Below, in pieces: positions 21,012 through 32,204 of a DNA stretch of 64,000 nucleotides. Origin of the DNA: Ashinkailepas kermadecensis (Eukaryota; Arthropoda; Thecostraca; Neolepadidae). The position numbers and the translations under genes are program-made. A model generated the notes under the pieces. That model did not search any database. It was not told the DNA's origin and was given only the letters and a program-made list of their open reading frames with translations. Numbering within the stretch: the stretch's first letter is position 1; the number at the start of each line of letters is the position of its first letter. The DNA is taken from positions 878,501-942,500 of the forward strand of contig JAOTOM010005126.1 in NCBI GenBank assembly GCA_034440615.1, given 5' to 3'.

Positions 21012-21803
21012 TGAAAGATGCCAAAAGCAACCATCTACTGCGAGTCAAAGAAATGCGACTACTTCAAGCAGGGAGCCAAACCCAGGACCAGTTTCAGACC
21101 AGGTCAGCCCGGCGTGACTCGAAACTGGCTGCTTCCTGCCATTCCGGTGGAAAAGATCGTTATTGACGTTCCCCATCTTTTCCTCCGGACCACAGACAAA
21201 CTGCTCATGATGATCTGTCGCGAGGTGCCGGACAAAGGGGCGGTGAAATTCGTGAGCAGCCTACAGCAGCAAATCCACTGTCGCGGGAAGATCGTGGCCA
21301 GGGAATGGAAAGTTGAGTTCCAAAATTGTGACTCCTCTGATGGCATGCAAATTTTGCAGTACCTCATCTCTTCTGACTGTCTGGTGACGTTCTTAGCTCG
21401 GAAACGAGTTCAACCCCGTGTGCTGCTTGTGAAATACCTGAAAGCGATCGACACGTTGCGCAGAAGTGCTGACGCCCGCGAAGTGCACGACGTGTGTACC
21501 GTGCTCATGCAGATGTTCATTTCACTGTCCCAGTCTGCGATGGTCACCCGGTACTTTCACATGATGTTTTGTCATTGTTCCGAGATCGTGGCGCGTGTCG
21601 GGTGTTTAAACGTGTTCACCCAGCAGCAGGTTGAAAAGTTGAACCACTCGGTGACATCGACCTACTTCGGCGCCACAAACTACAAGGACGGTGTACGTCA
21701 GGTGATCCAGCTGCATAGCAGGAGACTGCTGCAGTCCATAGAGAGAACAAACAGCCTTGATGTGGTGAAGATTATGAAATGCGCAGACATGATGAATACA
21801 TGA
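21012..21803 (+). pseudogene. 3' part of the unidentified transposase-like gene split by the pogo element
   Basis: The first ~45 codons continue the 13.6-kb fragment in frame and then stop. The main open frame (from about 21,018, one frame over) runs 261 codons to TGA 21,801-21,803. Recognisable features are LPAIPVEKIVIDVPHLFLRT (a PxIPxxxxVxDxxHxFLRI motif that recurs in uncharacterised invertebrate transposon-like proteins), a Cys/His-rich centre and VTRYFHMMFCHCSEIV. I do not know its biochemical role. One frameshift near 21,040-21,060 and the pogo insertion both inactivate it. Confidence 0.5.
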
Positions 21804-22219
21804 ACTTTTTGTGGATAAACATTTGTCTATGCTGCTGTGCAATATCTGGGCAAATGATGAATTAGTATGCATGGTACTTCATGTTTTGTTATTTTGTATA
21901 TTCTTTTTTTCGTTCCCTGTACATGACGACGCAGGCGAGGTTGAACACATGCTGGGAACAGTTGCCTTTCATTTTTATAGTAAGACGTGCGTCATAAAAT
22001 CACGTGTTTCGCTTGTATTACAATAATAACTAACTCAGTGACTGTGGACTGACTGTGTTTTGACAACACAAGCAATGGTGACATTGCTCTGATTGTCAAA
22101 TCAAGATCCGAAGTTTAAAGCAGAATGATTGAAATTCAGACTTAAGGTTGCAGAATGTGTGTCATTATAACTTAGTACAGTGACTTTGTCATGACCCATT
22201 CATGACATGACATAATCTG

Positions 22220-22748
22220 TTCATACATTACCTATGGTTTTGATGTATTTCACATAATGGTGTTTCTTCACCTGAAGGTATCAGGGCAATTCCAGACATC
22301 CCTCATGACACTCAGGTACAACTTGAACTATCCAAGAGGCACATAATAGATGAAGTGGCCTTTTGGACATGACTCCCCAATCTCACTGCAACTGTTCAAC
22401 CTCACCTTGACACAAGTCAACATAAAAATAGTCCCTGCATTTTGCAAAGCTAAGGGTGTAGGAAACATCCACAAAACATAATGTTTACATCTAGAGAAAT
22501 ATCAGGGCCTCACCTAGCATGTTAAAAGCAAGGGGTCCCCAACCCCATATTGATGATTCCTCCATGATCAAACCTGGCTGTCTCCATTGGTGCAGCATTA
22601 GTAAGAGGTAGACACCCTCAGCTGTGTTTAGGTAAGTGGGGCTTAAACAACAACAAAAACAACTTTTTCTTGTGAAACCTGCTGATATCAAACATTCCAT
22701 TGTAAATAGTATCTGAGCTATATTTTAACAAAATGGAAATCTCCTCAC
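22220..22748 (+). repeat. Dispersed repeat R1, copy 1, left part
   Basis: From about 22,225 (ACATAATGGTGTTTCTTCACC) it matches 39,215-39,715 with substitutions and short indels. It continues after hAT-2 (25,616-25,668) and after hAT-3 (28,899 to about 29,285). No coding capacity is evident. The copy ends at CCACTGTTTCCCTAACTG in both places. Confidence 0.85.
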
Positions 22749-25615
22749 TAGGGTGACAGCTATTTGGACCGAACATTTTTTTTTCTCGAAAAATGAAAAA
22801 GACAGTTGATTTTCTGGTTCGTATTAGCCTAAAAACACCACATAAACAGTTTCATCTCGATCAAATAATTTTAAGGCGTGCCTCATCGCACTTGAATGTC
22901 AGACACCCCGGACATTTTTTGGGGACCGCCCATCCCTATTACTCCGGGTATGTGTTGGCTAAAATAGAGTCAGAACGTGTTCGTGCTGGCCGGGTGTGCT
23001 CTGAATAATCGTATTGCAACCTTATTAATTATAATTATAGTTTAATATTTAACTATAATTATAGTTTGTTCCAATTTCACAATATTAATGCCCTTTTTGG
23101 TCCTTTCGCAGATATGGCCGCTCCGGCAACGCGGAAGAAAACGTATATACCGCTCATCGGCTTCGCCGATGAGAGATTGATGAATGGAGGTCAACTGCCA
23201 TCCCGCGGTGAGGCCCTCCGTCATCTCTTCCATGTGATCCGGAATGGCAACCAGATGTCGGTGAAGACCGCGGCTGACAACACCGTCGGCGAGATCCTGG
23301 AGGTTTGGAAGATCGCCCACATCCCTACTCACGAAAGGAAAGTCTGTGTGAGTAAGCTGATTTCCCTTCATGACGGTTGGCGCAAACTCATGCGCAACGA
23401 GAAGAGGATGACGGCCGGCCCAGTCGCCCAACGCGAGACCTGGAAGAAGAGCCTGGACAATATTTTCGATATTGCGCACCAAAAGGCCCTCGAGCTCATC
23501 CAGATCGATGAAGACAAAGTGTTCCTCATTGCGCAACGCGAGGAAGGCCGTCGAGGAAAAATGATGGGCGCCGATCGGCAGCTCGCCGAGTTCGAGCAGC
23601 GGCAGTTGAATCGCGCCTCCCGGGCCAGCGATCGCAGGACTCGGGAAGCGCAGCGCATGGCCGAGATCGACACTGTTGAGCTCGAGCCTAGCTCCAGTTC
23701 CTCGAGCCCCTGTCGCAACTCGACGACGTCCAGCGCTGAGGACGAGCCTCAACCATCGACTTCCACCGCCTGCCCACCGCCGCCGAAGCGCCGCCGCGGC
23801 AGGGAGACTTTAATCTCGCCGACTGTCGCCGCTGCCCTCGACCGCACTCGCGTCACGGACCGTCAGGCAGTGTACGTCTTGTCGGCGGTGGCAGACACCC
23901 TCGGGCACGACGTCTCCGAGCTCACCATGAATCGGGAGTCCATCCGCCAATCCCAGCGGAACCACCGGAAGCAGGCCGTGCTGGACATCAAGGCATCGTT
24001 TGCGCCGGACGTACCCCTGGTTGTTCACTGGGACGGAAAGCTGGTTCCCAACTCCACGACCGGCAGCAGGGGCAAAGTCGACCGTCTTCCGATTTTGGTC
24101 TCTGGGACCAGCGTCACCAAGCTGCTCTCCGTGCCCAAGCTCGAGATCGGCAGTGGACTGGCGATGGCAAACGCTGTCGTGGAGGCCCTGCACGATTGGG
24201 GCGTTGCAGACCTGGTCGTGGGTTTGTGTTTCGACACTACGGCCTCGAACACAGGCCCGCAGTCAGGGGCGTGTGTGCACATTGAGCAGCAGCTCGGTCG
24301 TGACCTGCTCAATGTCGCCTGCAGGCACCACATGCTCGAGCTCATCGCCGCGAAGGCCTACGGGGTTTGTCTCAACACCCCATCGTCCGGGCCTGAAAAC
24401 CCGCTCTTCAAACGCTTCCAGGACAAATGGGATTTCATCGATCAGGACCAGTACGAGACCATGCCCGATGACCACCTCATGGAGGCCATCCAGGATTCCC
24501 GGGACAACCTCATCGCGGGTTTCAAGCTCCATCTGTCGCAGTTCCAGCCACGAGATGACTATCGCGAGCTCCTGGAGCTCTCAGTGATCGTGCTCGGCGG
24601 GATGCCGGCCCGAGGCATTCGATTCCGGCGGCCTGGGGCTCACCACCACGCGCGTTGGATGGCCAAGCTGATCTACGCTGTGAAGATCTACCTCTTCCGA
24701 GGACAGGCAAACCTGACTGCCCGGGAGAGCGCCGGCATCCTTCGGTACGTCAAGTTCACCGTCTCGGTATACGTCCCTGCGTGGTACGCCGCGCCTAGCC
24801 CCACATCGGCCCCTGCGAACGACCTCGCCCTCCTGAAGGATTTGGTCGGGTACGAGGACAAGTCCCTCGCCAAGGCGCTCACCGACGGCTTCGCGCGACG
24901 CCACTTGTGGTATTTGAGTGAGAGCCTCGTCCCGCTGGCGTTCTTCGACGAGAACTTACCGCTGGGAAGAAAGCGGGCCATGATCGAGGCTCTCAGCTCC
25001 AATGAGGGCTCGGAGGACCTCACCAAGCGGGCCGTCGTTGATCTCAAGGCCGACTTGTCGCAGAAGACCCTCGCGGACTTCGTGACCAAGTCGTCGCGAA
25101 TGTTCTTCGTCACCCTGGGGATCGACGACGGCTTCCTGGAGACCGACCCGGCGGAGTGGCACGACGACCCTCGCTACGTCGCCGCAGCCCGCAAGGTCAA
25201 CGGCATCCGGGTACTGAACGACTTCGCCGAGCGTGGCGTCGCCCTAATGGAAGACTACAATTTGACCCTCACCAAGGACGAGGACCAGACGCAGTACATC
25301 CTGCAGGTGGTGGAGGCGCACCGGGGAAGATTCCCCGACGCCAACAAGAGCACCGTCACCCAGCCTGACTGAGGCCAGGTGACCAGGACCAAGACCAGGA
25401 CCAGGCCAGGATTAGCTTCGAAACTCATCGCAACGTTGGGTCCGGGAAGACCCACAAGACCGGCCTAATAGTGTATACATTCAAGTGCGATGAGGCACGG
25501 CTAAGCATTATTGGATCGGGATGAAACTTTTTATGTGGTGTTTTTAGGCTAATACAAACCAGAAAATCAACTGCCTTTTTCCTTTTTCGAAAGTCGAAAA
25601 ATAAGTGTCACCCTA
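22749..25615 (+). mobile_element. hAT-like DNA transposon hAT-2 (2,867 bp), apparently intact
   Basis: It starts TAGGGTGACA (22,749) and ends TGTCACCCTA (25,615). The 8-bp duplications CTCCTCAC at 22,741-22,748 and 25,616-25,623 are perfect. Terminal inverted similarity runs ~150 bp, including GCCTAAAAACACCACATAAA and GCCTCATCGCACTTGAATG. The paralogous empty site is at 39,708-39,715. One long transposase frame fills the interior. Confidence 0.94.
23114..25372 (+). CDS. hAT-2 transposase, uninterrupted 752-aa frame
   Basis: DDE transposase of the hAT type, acting in the nucleus on its own termini. I chose ATG 23,114 (GATATGGCCGCT), just after an acceptor-like TCCTTTCGCAG; upstream codons are open but start with TTG. 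N-terminal third: helical, basic, possibly DNA-binding. Residues ~190-230: Ser-rich linker and a PPPPKRRRGR nuclear-localisation-like stretch. Core: Asp307 (VVHWDGKLVPN), Asp374 (GLCFDTTASNTG), C403-x2-H406 (VACRHHMLEL), and RW at 514-515 (HHHARWMAKL). C-terminus: ...ALMEDYNLTLTKDEDQTQY. No stop or frameshift was seen. The third catalytic acidic residue was not assigned by eye. Ends TGA at 25,370-25,372, inside the TIRs. Confidence 0.88.
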   Translation: MAAPATRKKTYIPLIGFADERLMNGGQLPSRGEALRHLFHVIRNGNQMSVKTAADNTVGEILEVWKIAHIPTHERKVCVSKLISLHDGWRKLMRNEKRMTAGPVAQRETWKKSLDNIFDIAHQKALELIQIDEDKVFLIAQREEGRRGKMMGADRQLAEFEQRQLNRASRASDRRTREAQRMAEIDTVELEPSSSSSSPCRNSTTSSAEDEPQPSTSTACPPPPKRRRGRETLISPTVAAALDRTRVTDRQAVYVLSAVADTLGHDVSELTMNRESIRQSQRNHRKQAVLDIKASFAPDVPLVVHWDGKLVPNSTTGSRGKVDRLPILVSGTSVTKLLSVPKLEIGSGLAMANAVVEALHDWGVADLVVGLCFDTTASNTGPQSGACVHIEQQLGRDLLNVACRHHMLELIAAKAYGVCLNTPSSGPENPLFKRFQDKWDFIDQDQYETMPDDHLMEAIQDSRDNLIAGFKLHLSQFQPRDDYRELLELSVIVLGGMPARGIRFRRPGAHHHARWMAKLIYAVKIYLFRGQANLTARESAGILRYVKFTVSVYVPAWYAAPSPTSAPANDLALLKDLVGYEDKSLAKALTDGFARRHLWYLSESLVPLAFFDENLPLGRKRAMIEALSSNEGSEDLTKRAVVDLKADLSQKTLADFVTKSSRMFFVTLGIDDGFLETDPAEWHDDPRYVAAARKVNGIRVLNDFAERGVALMEDYNLTLTKDEDQTQYILQVVEAHRGRFPDANKSTVTQPD

Positions 25616-25668
25616 CTCCTCACTGTTAATTTATCTTAGCTATTACTCATGGAAGAAGACCTGCACAG

Positions 25669-28600
25669 TAGAGTAGTCCACGCATGCATGGTGATTCCAA
25701 AATGTTGGAAATGTGGTGCTCCTCAAGGCTGCCCCTGTTCTACTCATCTAGCTGACTATTTGTGCCCAATTATAGGTTAATCAGAACAAATCTTAAGGTC
25801 GCAACTGTTTGCGACTTTGGTACCACGCTTCCCAGCGCTGGACTACGTACGAACTACGAAGTCCTGTCTTTCATCGTTTCTCCTCGCTTCATAGCATTCT
25901 TTCTAACCAATAATGTCCGTGGTGGATTGGTGTTATCTCTGCCAATAAGACCCCAATCTCATTTGTACTATACCGTTATATTTATAACCGAGAGAACAAT
26001 AAGCAAAAGTGTCTGCTGTGCTGTGATAATACCCACACTTCTTTGTTGCAGATAGTCTGTGGTATCGGCAGTCTGCAATTCGTATTGCGTGGGTTGTGCC
26101 TGCATTGGGTTTGCATGGCTGGTATCATGGCGCCTGCTAAAACAAGAAGGTCTCCGTCAGTTTGGCTGATCGGGCAGACTGAGAAAGAAATATTGGGATC
26201 AGGGCTCCCAACAAACGGAGCTGTGCTTAAAAATTTCATATATCACCACCAAGAGATGAAGCACACAGTCATGGACAGCGCAGCGCTCACAATCGACGCC
26301 ACTCTGGCAATCTGGGAGAAAGCTCGCATTCCTGCGCAGCGTAAGGATAACTGCATGCGCAAGCTTCGCAAGCTCTTTGAGGACTATCGCGACTTGAGAA
26401 AGCGCCGGTTATTTGGGGGCGACAGTAGCAAGTCCAAGATTATGCTGTTCAAGAGCGATCTCGACGACCTCTTCGACGTGTCGCAGAAGGATGCTGTGAC
26501 TACCATGTCCAATGAAGAGGACAAGCAGTTCCTCAGCATGCAGCAGCAAGACCCGGCCAGCTCCAGTATGTCTGGGATGGACAAGTGTCTGGCGGAAGTG
26601 GAGAACCGTAAGCGCACTAAGATTGAGCGAGAGGCCGCGCACAAGGCAACATGTGCGGAGAATGTCAGAGAGACTAACCTTGTCGTTCCCTCCACCTCTG
26701 TCATCACTGAGGACAAAGGAAGTGCGTCATCTGAAGAGACTGATGACGATGATGCCGGAAAGGATGACGTCTTCCAACCTCCTTCTACATCAGCATGCAG
26801 GACCAAAGGTATGGAGACGAGGTCAGATTCGAAGATGCGGACCGTAGTAACGAAAGCTGTGGCTGCCTCGCTGGACCGAGTGAACCTGGCAGACCGTGGA
26901 GCTATGTTCGTTGTTGGCGCTGTTACACAGGCACTCGGCTACGACCTGGATGACGTGGCGCTCTCTAGGAGCACGATCCGACGTGCCCGGATTGCCACCA
27001 GGGAAGAAGAGGCCGCAGCTGAGCAGGAATGTTTCACTCCGGATGGCCCGCTACTCCTCCACTGGGACAGCAAATTGCTGCCAGATATCGACGGCAGCAG
27101 CAAGAAGATTGATCGGGTAGCCATCCTTGTGACGGGTGGTTGGTAAGACGGAACAGCTGCTAGCTGTCCCGAAGATCGGTCGCGGCACAGGACAGCAGCA
27201 GTGTGATGTCTGTCTCTGCGCGCTGGAGGACTGGCGGCTGAAACCAATGGTCCAGGGCATGGTCTTCGACACCGCAAGTGCAAACACCGGACTGAAGGCG
27301 GGTGCTGGCCCGCTCCTCGAAAAGGCGTTGGATATAGATATGATTTGCATTGGCTGTCGTCACCACGTGTTCGAGGTGATGTTGTCTGCTGTGTGCGCCG
27401 CCTGCCTGGGGCCGACATCGGGCCCTGAGATGAAGCTGTTCAAGCAGTTCCAGGAGGACTGAGCCGTCATCGATCAATGTAACTTTCAGCCAGCAGACGA
27501 CGAGCTCTTTGTTGGCATGATGGAAGGCCTCCGACAGCAGATGCTGCCCTTCTTCGCGGAAGCGATGAAGCATAAGAGTACGAGAGAAGATTATGATGAG
27601 CTTCTCCAGCTAAGCCACCTTTTCCTAGGTGGATCCTCTGACACTGACGTGAGCTTCAGGGCTCCAGGCGCTATGCATAACGCCAGATGGATGGCGAAGG
27701 CCACATACTCACTGAAGATGTTCCTCTTCAGGGGGCAGACCAAGCTGACGAAGAAGCAGACAACTGGACTGACGAAGGTCAGCCTCTTCGTTTCGCTGGT
27801 GTACGCGCGCTACTGGCACGAGGCCGCAATGCCAGAGAAAGCGCCCCTCAACGACCTGCAACTTCTCGCGCTTCTACACGAGTACCCAGATTCCGAAGTG
27901 CGGAAGGCGGCGATAGACGCGTTCTCCCGCCATCTGTGGTCGTTTTCGGAGCATCTCGTGCTACTGGCACTATTCGACGACCGGGTCGACGACTGCACGA
28001 AGGCGGCCATGGTGCACAACCTCGCTCGACCACCAAAGCCTACAGCTCCGAAGAGGCTGTCGAAGAAGACGTTCAATCATCGTTCACCTCTCGAAGACCA
28101 CGTCACAAGCCGATCACTGCGGATGTTTGATCTCCTGTCCGTCAATGGCCGAGAAGAGGCGAAACAGTTCCTGTCGAAGTTACCCGCCGACTGGCCTGAC
28201 GACGCGAAGTACCAGGCGATGAAGGTCAGGGCAAAGATCATCAAAGTCGTAAACGACTGTGCTGAGAGGGGCATAGCACTGGTGCAGAAGTACAACGCCT
28301 CGCCGCTAACCAAAGACGAGAGCCAGCTGCAGTACCTGCTCCGCCTGGTCAGCAAGCACAGGAAAGAGATGCCAGTGCCGAGCAAGAAGGCTCTCAAGAT
28401 GCAAGACGTGTAAGACGAGGTACCGAAATGTCAGATGCTGCGATGTAGAGATGCTGGTATGTGACGCAGGCTTGTGCGAGTATAGGTCAGTGATCAAAGA
28501 GCGTCGTCCAATGCTTAAGGAGTACGTCATTTTTCTTTAATACATCTGTGTTACGCCCGTTTGCTATTTTTTGCGCGAGTGTGCGAGTGTAGGAATAATA

Positions 28601-28898
28601 CGCGTGTGTATAAGGTCTGAAACAATAGACGGAATATCCAAAAGCCAAGCGAACCACTAGGGAATAATATTCGAACATAATTTGACTCAGTTGGTTACCA
28701 GTTCTCAGCTGCCCCAGGCCCCATTGCTTTATACTTACCGGTCAGATGCACTGTGCACAAAGACGTGCATTTTGTTGCGACCTTAAGATATTGTCCGATC
28801 ATTCCAAAATTTTGCATGGATATGCATATTGGTGTAAGGAATAGGGGCAGCCTTGAGGAGCAGAACATTTCCAGTGTTTTGGAATTTGGACCACTCTA
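25669..28898 (+). mobile_element. hAT-like DNA transposon hAT-3 (3,230 bp)
   Basis: It starts TAGAGTAGTCC (25,669) and ends GGACCACTCTA (28,898). Both sides carry CTGCACAG (25,661-25,668 and 28,899-28,906). Inverted similarity extends about 165 bp, including GGAAATGTGGTGCTCCTCAA and CTTAAGGTCGCAAC. The paralogue at 39,748-39,755 reads CTGTGCAG with no insertion. It landed only 45 bp to the right of the hAT-2 target duplication. Confidence 0.92.
26115..28413 (+). pseudogene. hAT-3 transposase, one frameshift and one nonsense mutation
   Basis: Same architecture as hAT-2, clearly a distant paralogue. From ATG 26,115 (alternative ATG 26,127) one frame runs to TAA 27,144-27,146 and contains the first Asp in LLHWDSKLLPD. 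The other frame opens at about 27,136 with VQGMVFDTASANTG (second Asp) and CIGCRHHVFEV (C-x2-H). A TGA at 27,460-27,462 stands where hAT-2 has Trp439 (FQED-stop-AVIDQ against FQDKWDFIDQ), consistent with TGG to TGA. The frame then continues through GAMHNARWMAKATY and ...LVQKYNASPLTKDESQLQY to TAA at 28,411-28,413. An acceptor-like TCTTTGTTGCAG lies at 26,040-26,051. The protein is dead, while the termini still look usable. Confidence 0.85.
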
Positions 28899-29300
28899 CT
28901 GCACAGTCCAAATACAGTATGAATTACTTAATGTGCATTCCAGAGATCAAGATGCAATGTTAAAGATGTATTCCTTTTTTGGAAAACCTCTTTCCATTTT
29001 TGGAAACCAACCTCCCAAAAATGGAAACCAGGTCTTTTTTGGTCGTGTGATTTTTTTGCCTTGTATCAAACAATTAAATCATATAGCTATATGATGTTTC
29101 TGAGGTGCATCATGTGGCAAAAAGCAGCAACTTGATCATGACCAGTAGAGATCATTCCATATTTTTTAAATGGCTACAGTAAAATAATTAATGAATAACA
29201 TATAATGTTGCATCCCCATTCTTGGACCTGTCATTCCCAATTATGGAAATAATTTTTTTTAACATGGAAAATAAAACCACTGTTTCCCTAACTGAACTTA
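28899..29300 (+). repeat. Dispersed repeat R1, copy 1, right part
   Basis: Matches 39,748-40,165. It contains alternating CCATTTTTGGAAA and CCAAAAATGGAAA motifs that can pair into hairpins and ends CCACTGTTTCCCTAACTG. Confidence 0.85.
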
Positions 29301-31410
29301 CAACAAATGCTTAACCTAACCTAACAGTGTTAAAATATGGGTTTTCATTAGGTGCAAGATGTAAAAGAAGTGCAGTAGGATGGTGAAATTTGTCATGGAA
29401 ATGATGTTACATAACCCTCCCCATCTTTCCGGTCATATCCTCACACCCCGTCTCGAGGGGGGTCGACAGGGACCCCCATGTCTAATCTCCAAACTAAGCG
29501 TCGCACGAAAACGAAAGAGGTGTCACCGGAAAGCGCTCGACGATTAGGGCCAGACACCACCCCCCCCAAAACATGTTCCCCCAAAAGTGACGTCACTTTT
29601 GGTTTTCAGGACTTACATCATGTTTTTGGCTCTGGGGAGTTCATTTTGGGGGAGATTTGAAGAAGAAAAAATATTTGGAATCATAAAAGGAAAGCGAAAT
29701 CGACCAGGGGCCATACAATTTGTATCCACCTAAAAATCAAATTATAATTTTTTTGAAATTACAAAATTTTGAGTTCAAGTTTTCTTGAATTATCCTGTTC
29801 TAATGGGTAGCGGACCGAAAAACGTTGTTTAAAGTCAACTTTCTCCCATAAAAAATGCTTACTTTAGCCAGAATCTTCGATTTTAACTCTAACATATGCA
29901 AAACTAATAAGTAATAAAAACGGATTAAAAATCATCTGGTGCGTTTTGTTGCATCCCTAAAGATAAGCAAACGCTAAAAGTTTCATTAAAATATCTTTAT
30001 CCGTTAAAGCGTGACGGCTGGTTTAACTTTTTTGGAGGTGACCTCACTTGACCTTGACTAACTCGATGACCATAGATGACCTGACTTCAAAATTTTGGTA
30101 CAACATGCCAAATTGATGTGGGAAAAGGTATGCCAAATTTTGGCGCCCTACCGCGTGCCGATTTTTTCCTCACTAACCGCGGAAAACCTTAGGGGGGTCG
30201 TTAACAACCCCCAGAGACAGCGCGGGTTAACATAACTCATATGCTTTCCAAAAATAATCTTGATCCCACAGGATACTCATATGTGTACCTTTTTTGTTTG
30301 TTTTGAGATGCCTAATTTTCGGATAACTAATTTTAATGATAATGATACAAAATACCTGTACCTTTCAACTGATATTGCATAATAGCATAGGTAATCCTCT
30401 AACCTGGAATTATGCTAAGAGATGTTTGTGTTTCACAATCCACAATGGTTGGTACAAGCATGATGCATATCAACAAGGTACTGTTAGAAGTTATATTTAA
30501 AGACTGATCAATAAGCATGTCAATAATTATTTGGGAGGGATCCGTTAGGGAAACAGCGGTTTTATTTTCAATTTTGGAAACCTTCCATTTTTGTAAATTA
30601 CTTCATAATTGGGAACACTATTTTCCAAAAATGGGAACGCTGGTGTGTCAGCATTCCCATTTTTGGAACCTATTACGTCATTACGACGCTCAAATCGATT
30701 TTAGCACCAATTAAAGAAAAATCGCGTGTTGTAGCTGGTCGTATCTATATGGTAGCACCTTATTACGTCAGTTGGGTTTTGCACCTACGGAAACACCAGT
30801 TGAAGTTTTTTTTTCAAATTAAGTCAGCTACGGTGTATCAGGGAAATATCTCCAGTCGAAGTAGGTTAACATATTGCTATTTTAATCACTTTTCATTTTG
30901 GTTTTGTTTTAAACTTGTATTTTATTCACAAAATACACTCTTCGTGTATTCCAACAAATAAAATAATTCCTCGAGTGTGGCCATTTTGAAAAACAAGGAC
31001 GCTTAAACCACGAGGCGGTCTGCCGAGCGGCATGATTGTAGTCGTGGTGAGTTGGATTTCTGGGCATGGTAACTTTAATTTTGTCTTAATGGTTGCAATT
31101 GTGGCAGAAACAGAGTAATTCATATGTGGTGTATATCATAAATGTGACATCTTAACGATTAGCGATGGGATTTGTATCTTAAATGCGTCTGACTTGTGGC
31201 ACGTTTTGGCGTCATGCTCGTCTCGGCAGTAGTTATGATACATTTCAGCCCAAATATTTTTTTAGTGTTTTCATAAATCGATGACTTTGGCTATATTGAG
31301 GCATGCAGCATCAATTTAACTATCATGTTCAACCAGCATGTTCCCTCTAAGTGAACTGCGGATTTCAACAGAACTAGAATTCAATTAGGGTGTCCACATT
31401 GGTAAATTTT
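29301..31410. other. AT-rich intergenic DNA with two repeat fragments
   Basis: No gene was recognised. 30,165-30,240 is a copy of the hairpin repeat (GGGGGTCGTTAACAACCCCC) discussed separately. 30,535-30,685 is an inverted fragment of R1 (GTTAGGGAAACAGCGGTTTT...). A TTAACCTAACCTAAC run lies near 29,315. Confidence 0.5.
30165..30240. repeat. Hairpin repeat H, copy 1
   Basis: The core GGGGGTCGTTAACAACCCCC is nearly self-complementary. The flanks CGGAAAACCTTA and CAGCGCGGGTTAA recur inverted at 41,700-41,770 and, more diverged, at 13,414-13,475. Confidence 0.7.
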
Positions 31411-31413
31411 CAA

Positions 31414-31930
31414 CTTAAGGTAATATATTTTTCTGGGAATATATTTTATTCATGCATTGTTTATGAACGTGCTGAACATGATGTGACCACTCATTTCCTC
31501 TGCAAATGCATACGTTTCAGTTAGTCGGAAAAATATCACCCAAAAAGGGGCATGGAGTTCAGAAATATATCAAAAAGCAATGTTCAAAATAAAGAAAAAA
31601 AGATCACAACCTTACCCAACCTTTCATGCAAGAAAGGAAATTCTCTATGTCAAAATTGAAAATTTCCAAACATTTTTTGGTCAAAATTGTTTGGAAGGTC
31701 AAGGTACTGTGCTTGGAGGTCATAACACGAGAAGTTTTATACACATTTGCCTTCATAAAGCAATCAAATATGTGATGTTAAATTCAGTTTTTGAAATTGG
31801 AAAATTTATAGTTAAAGTTAAAAAAAAAAAAAATATAACCTGCAACAAAAGCATAACCTAATCTAACTTAGCCAAACCTAACCACTTTGTGGAGGTAAAA
31901 TGTGTGTAAACTTTTCTTGCGGTTACCTTC
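31414..31930 (+). repeat. MITE-like repeat M, copy 1
   Basis: The left part (TTAAGGTAAT..., GCTGAACATGATGTGACCAC, CTCTGCAAATGCATAC, TTTCAGTTAG) matches the arms of the fold-back element at 47.52-48.13 kb. The right end (GGTTACCTTCAACTGCAATA) is the inverse of the left end. No gene was seen. Confidence 0.6.
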
Positions 31931-32204
31931 AACTGCAATAATACCATTACATCAATGTTGTTTCATAACAAATTAACAGGCTTTATGAACATGGGTTGGT
32001 TGGTTATTTTAGTGCCCGTTATAAACATAGATTAAAGTGCACCAATGTTATAATTACGGTTTTACCCAAATTTTAGCCAATGGCATACTTATGACTGTGC
32101 TTTATCCGTTGTTTTAAGATACATAATTTAGGAAGAACTATATTCGGGACAGCAAGAAAAATACCCATACTATAAACTGGTGTTGTATGACATCACTTTA
32201 TAGG

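Noticed and set aside
23066..23113. Longer hAT-2 protein starting at TTG 23,066
   Set aside because: Non-ATG start; an acceptor-like site and a good ATG at 23,114 make the shorter form more likely.
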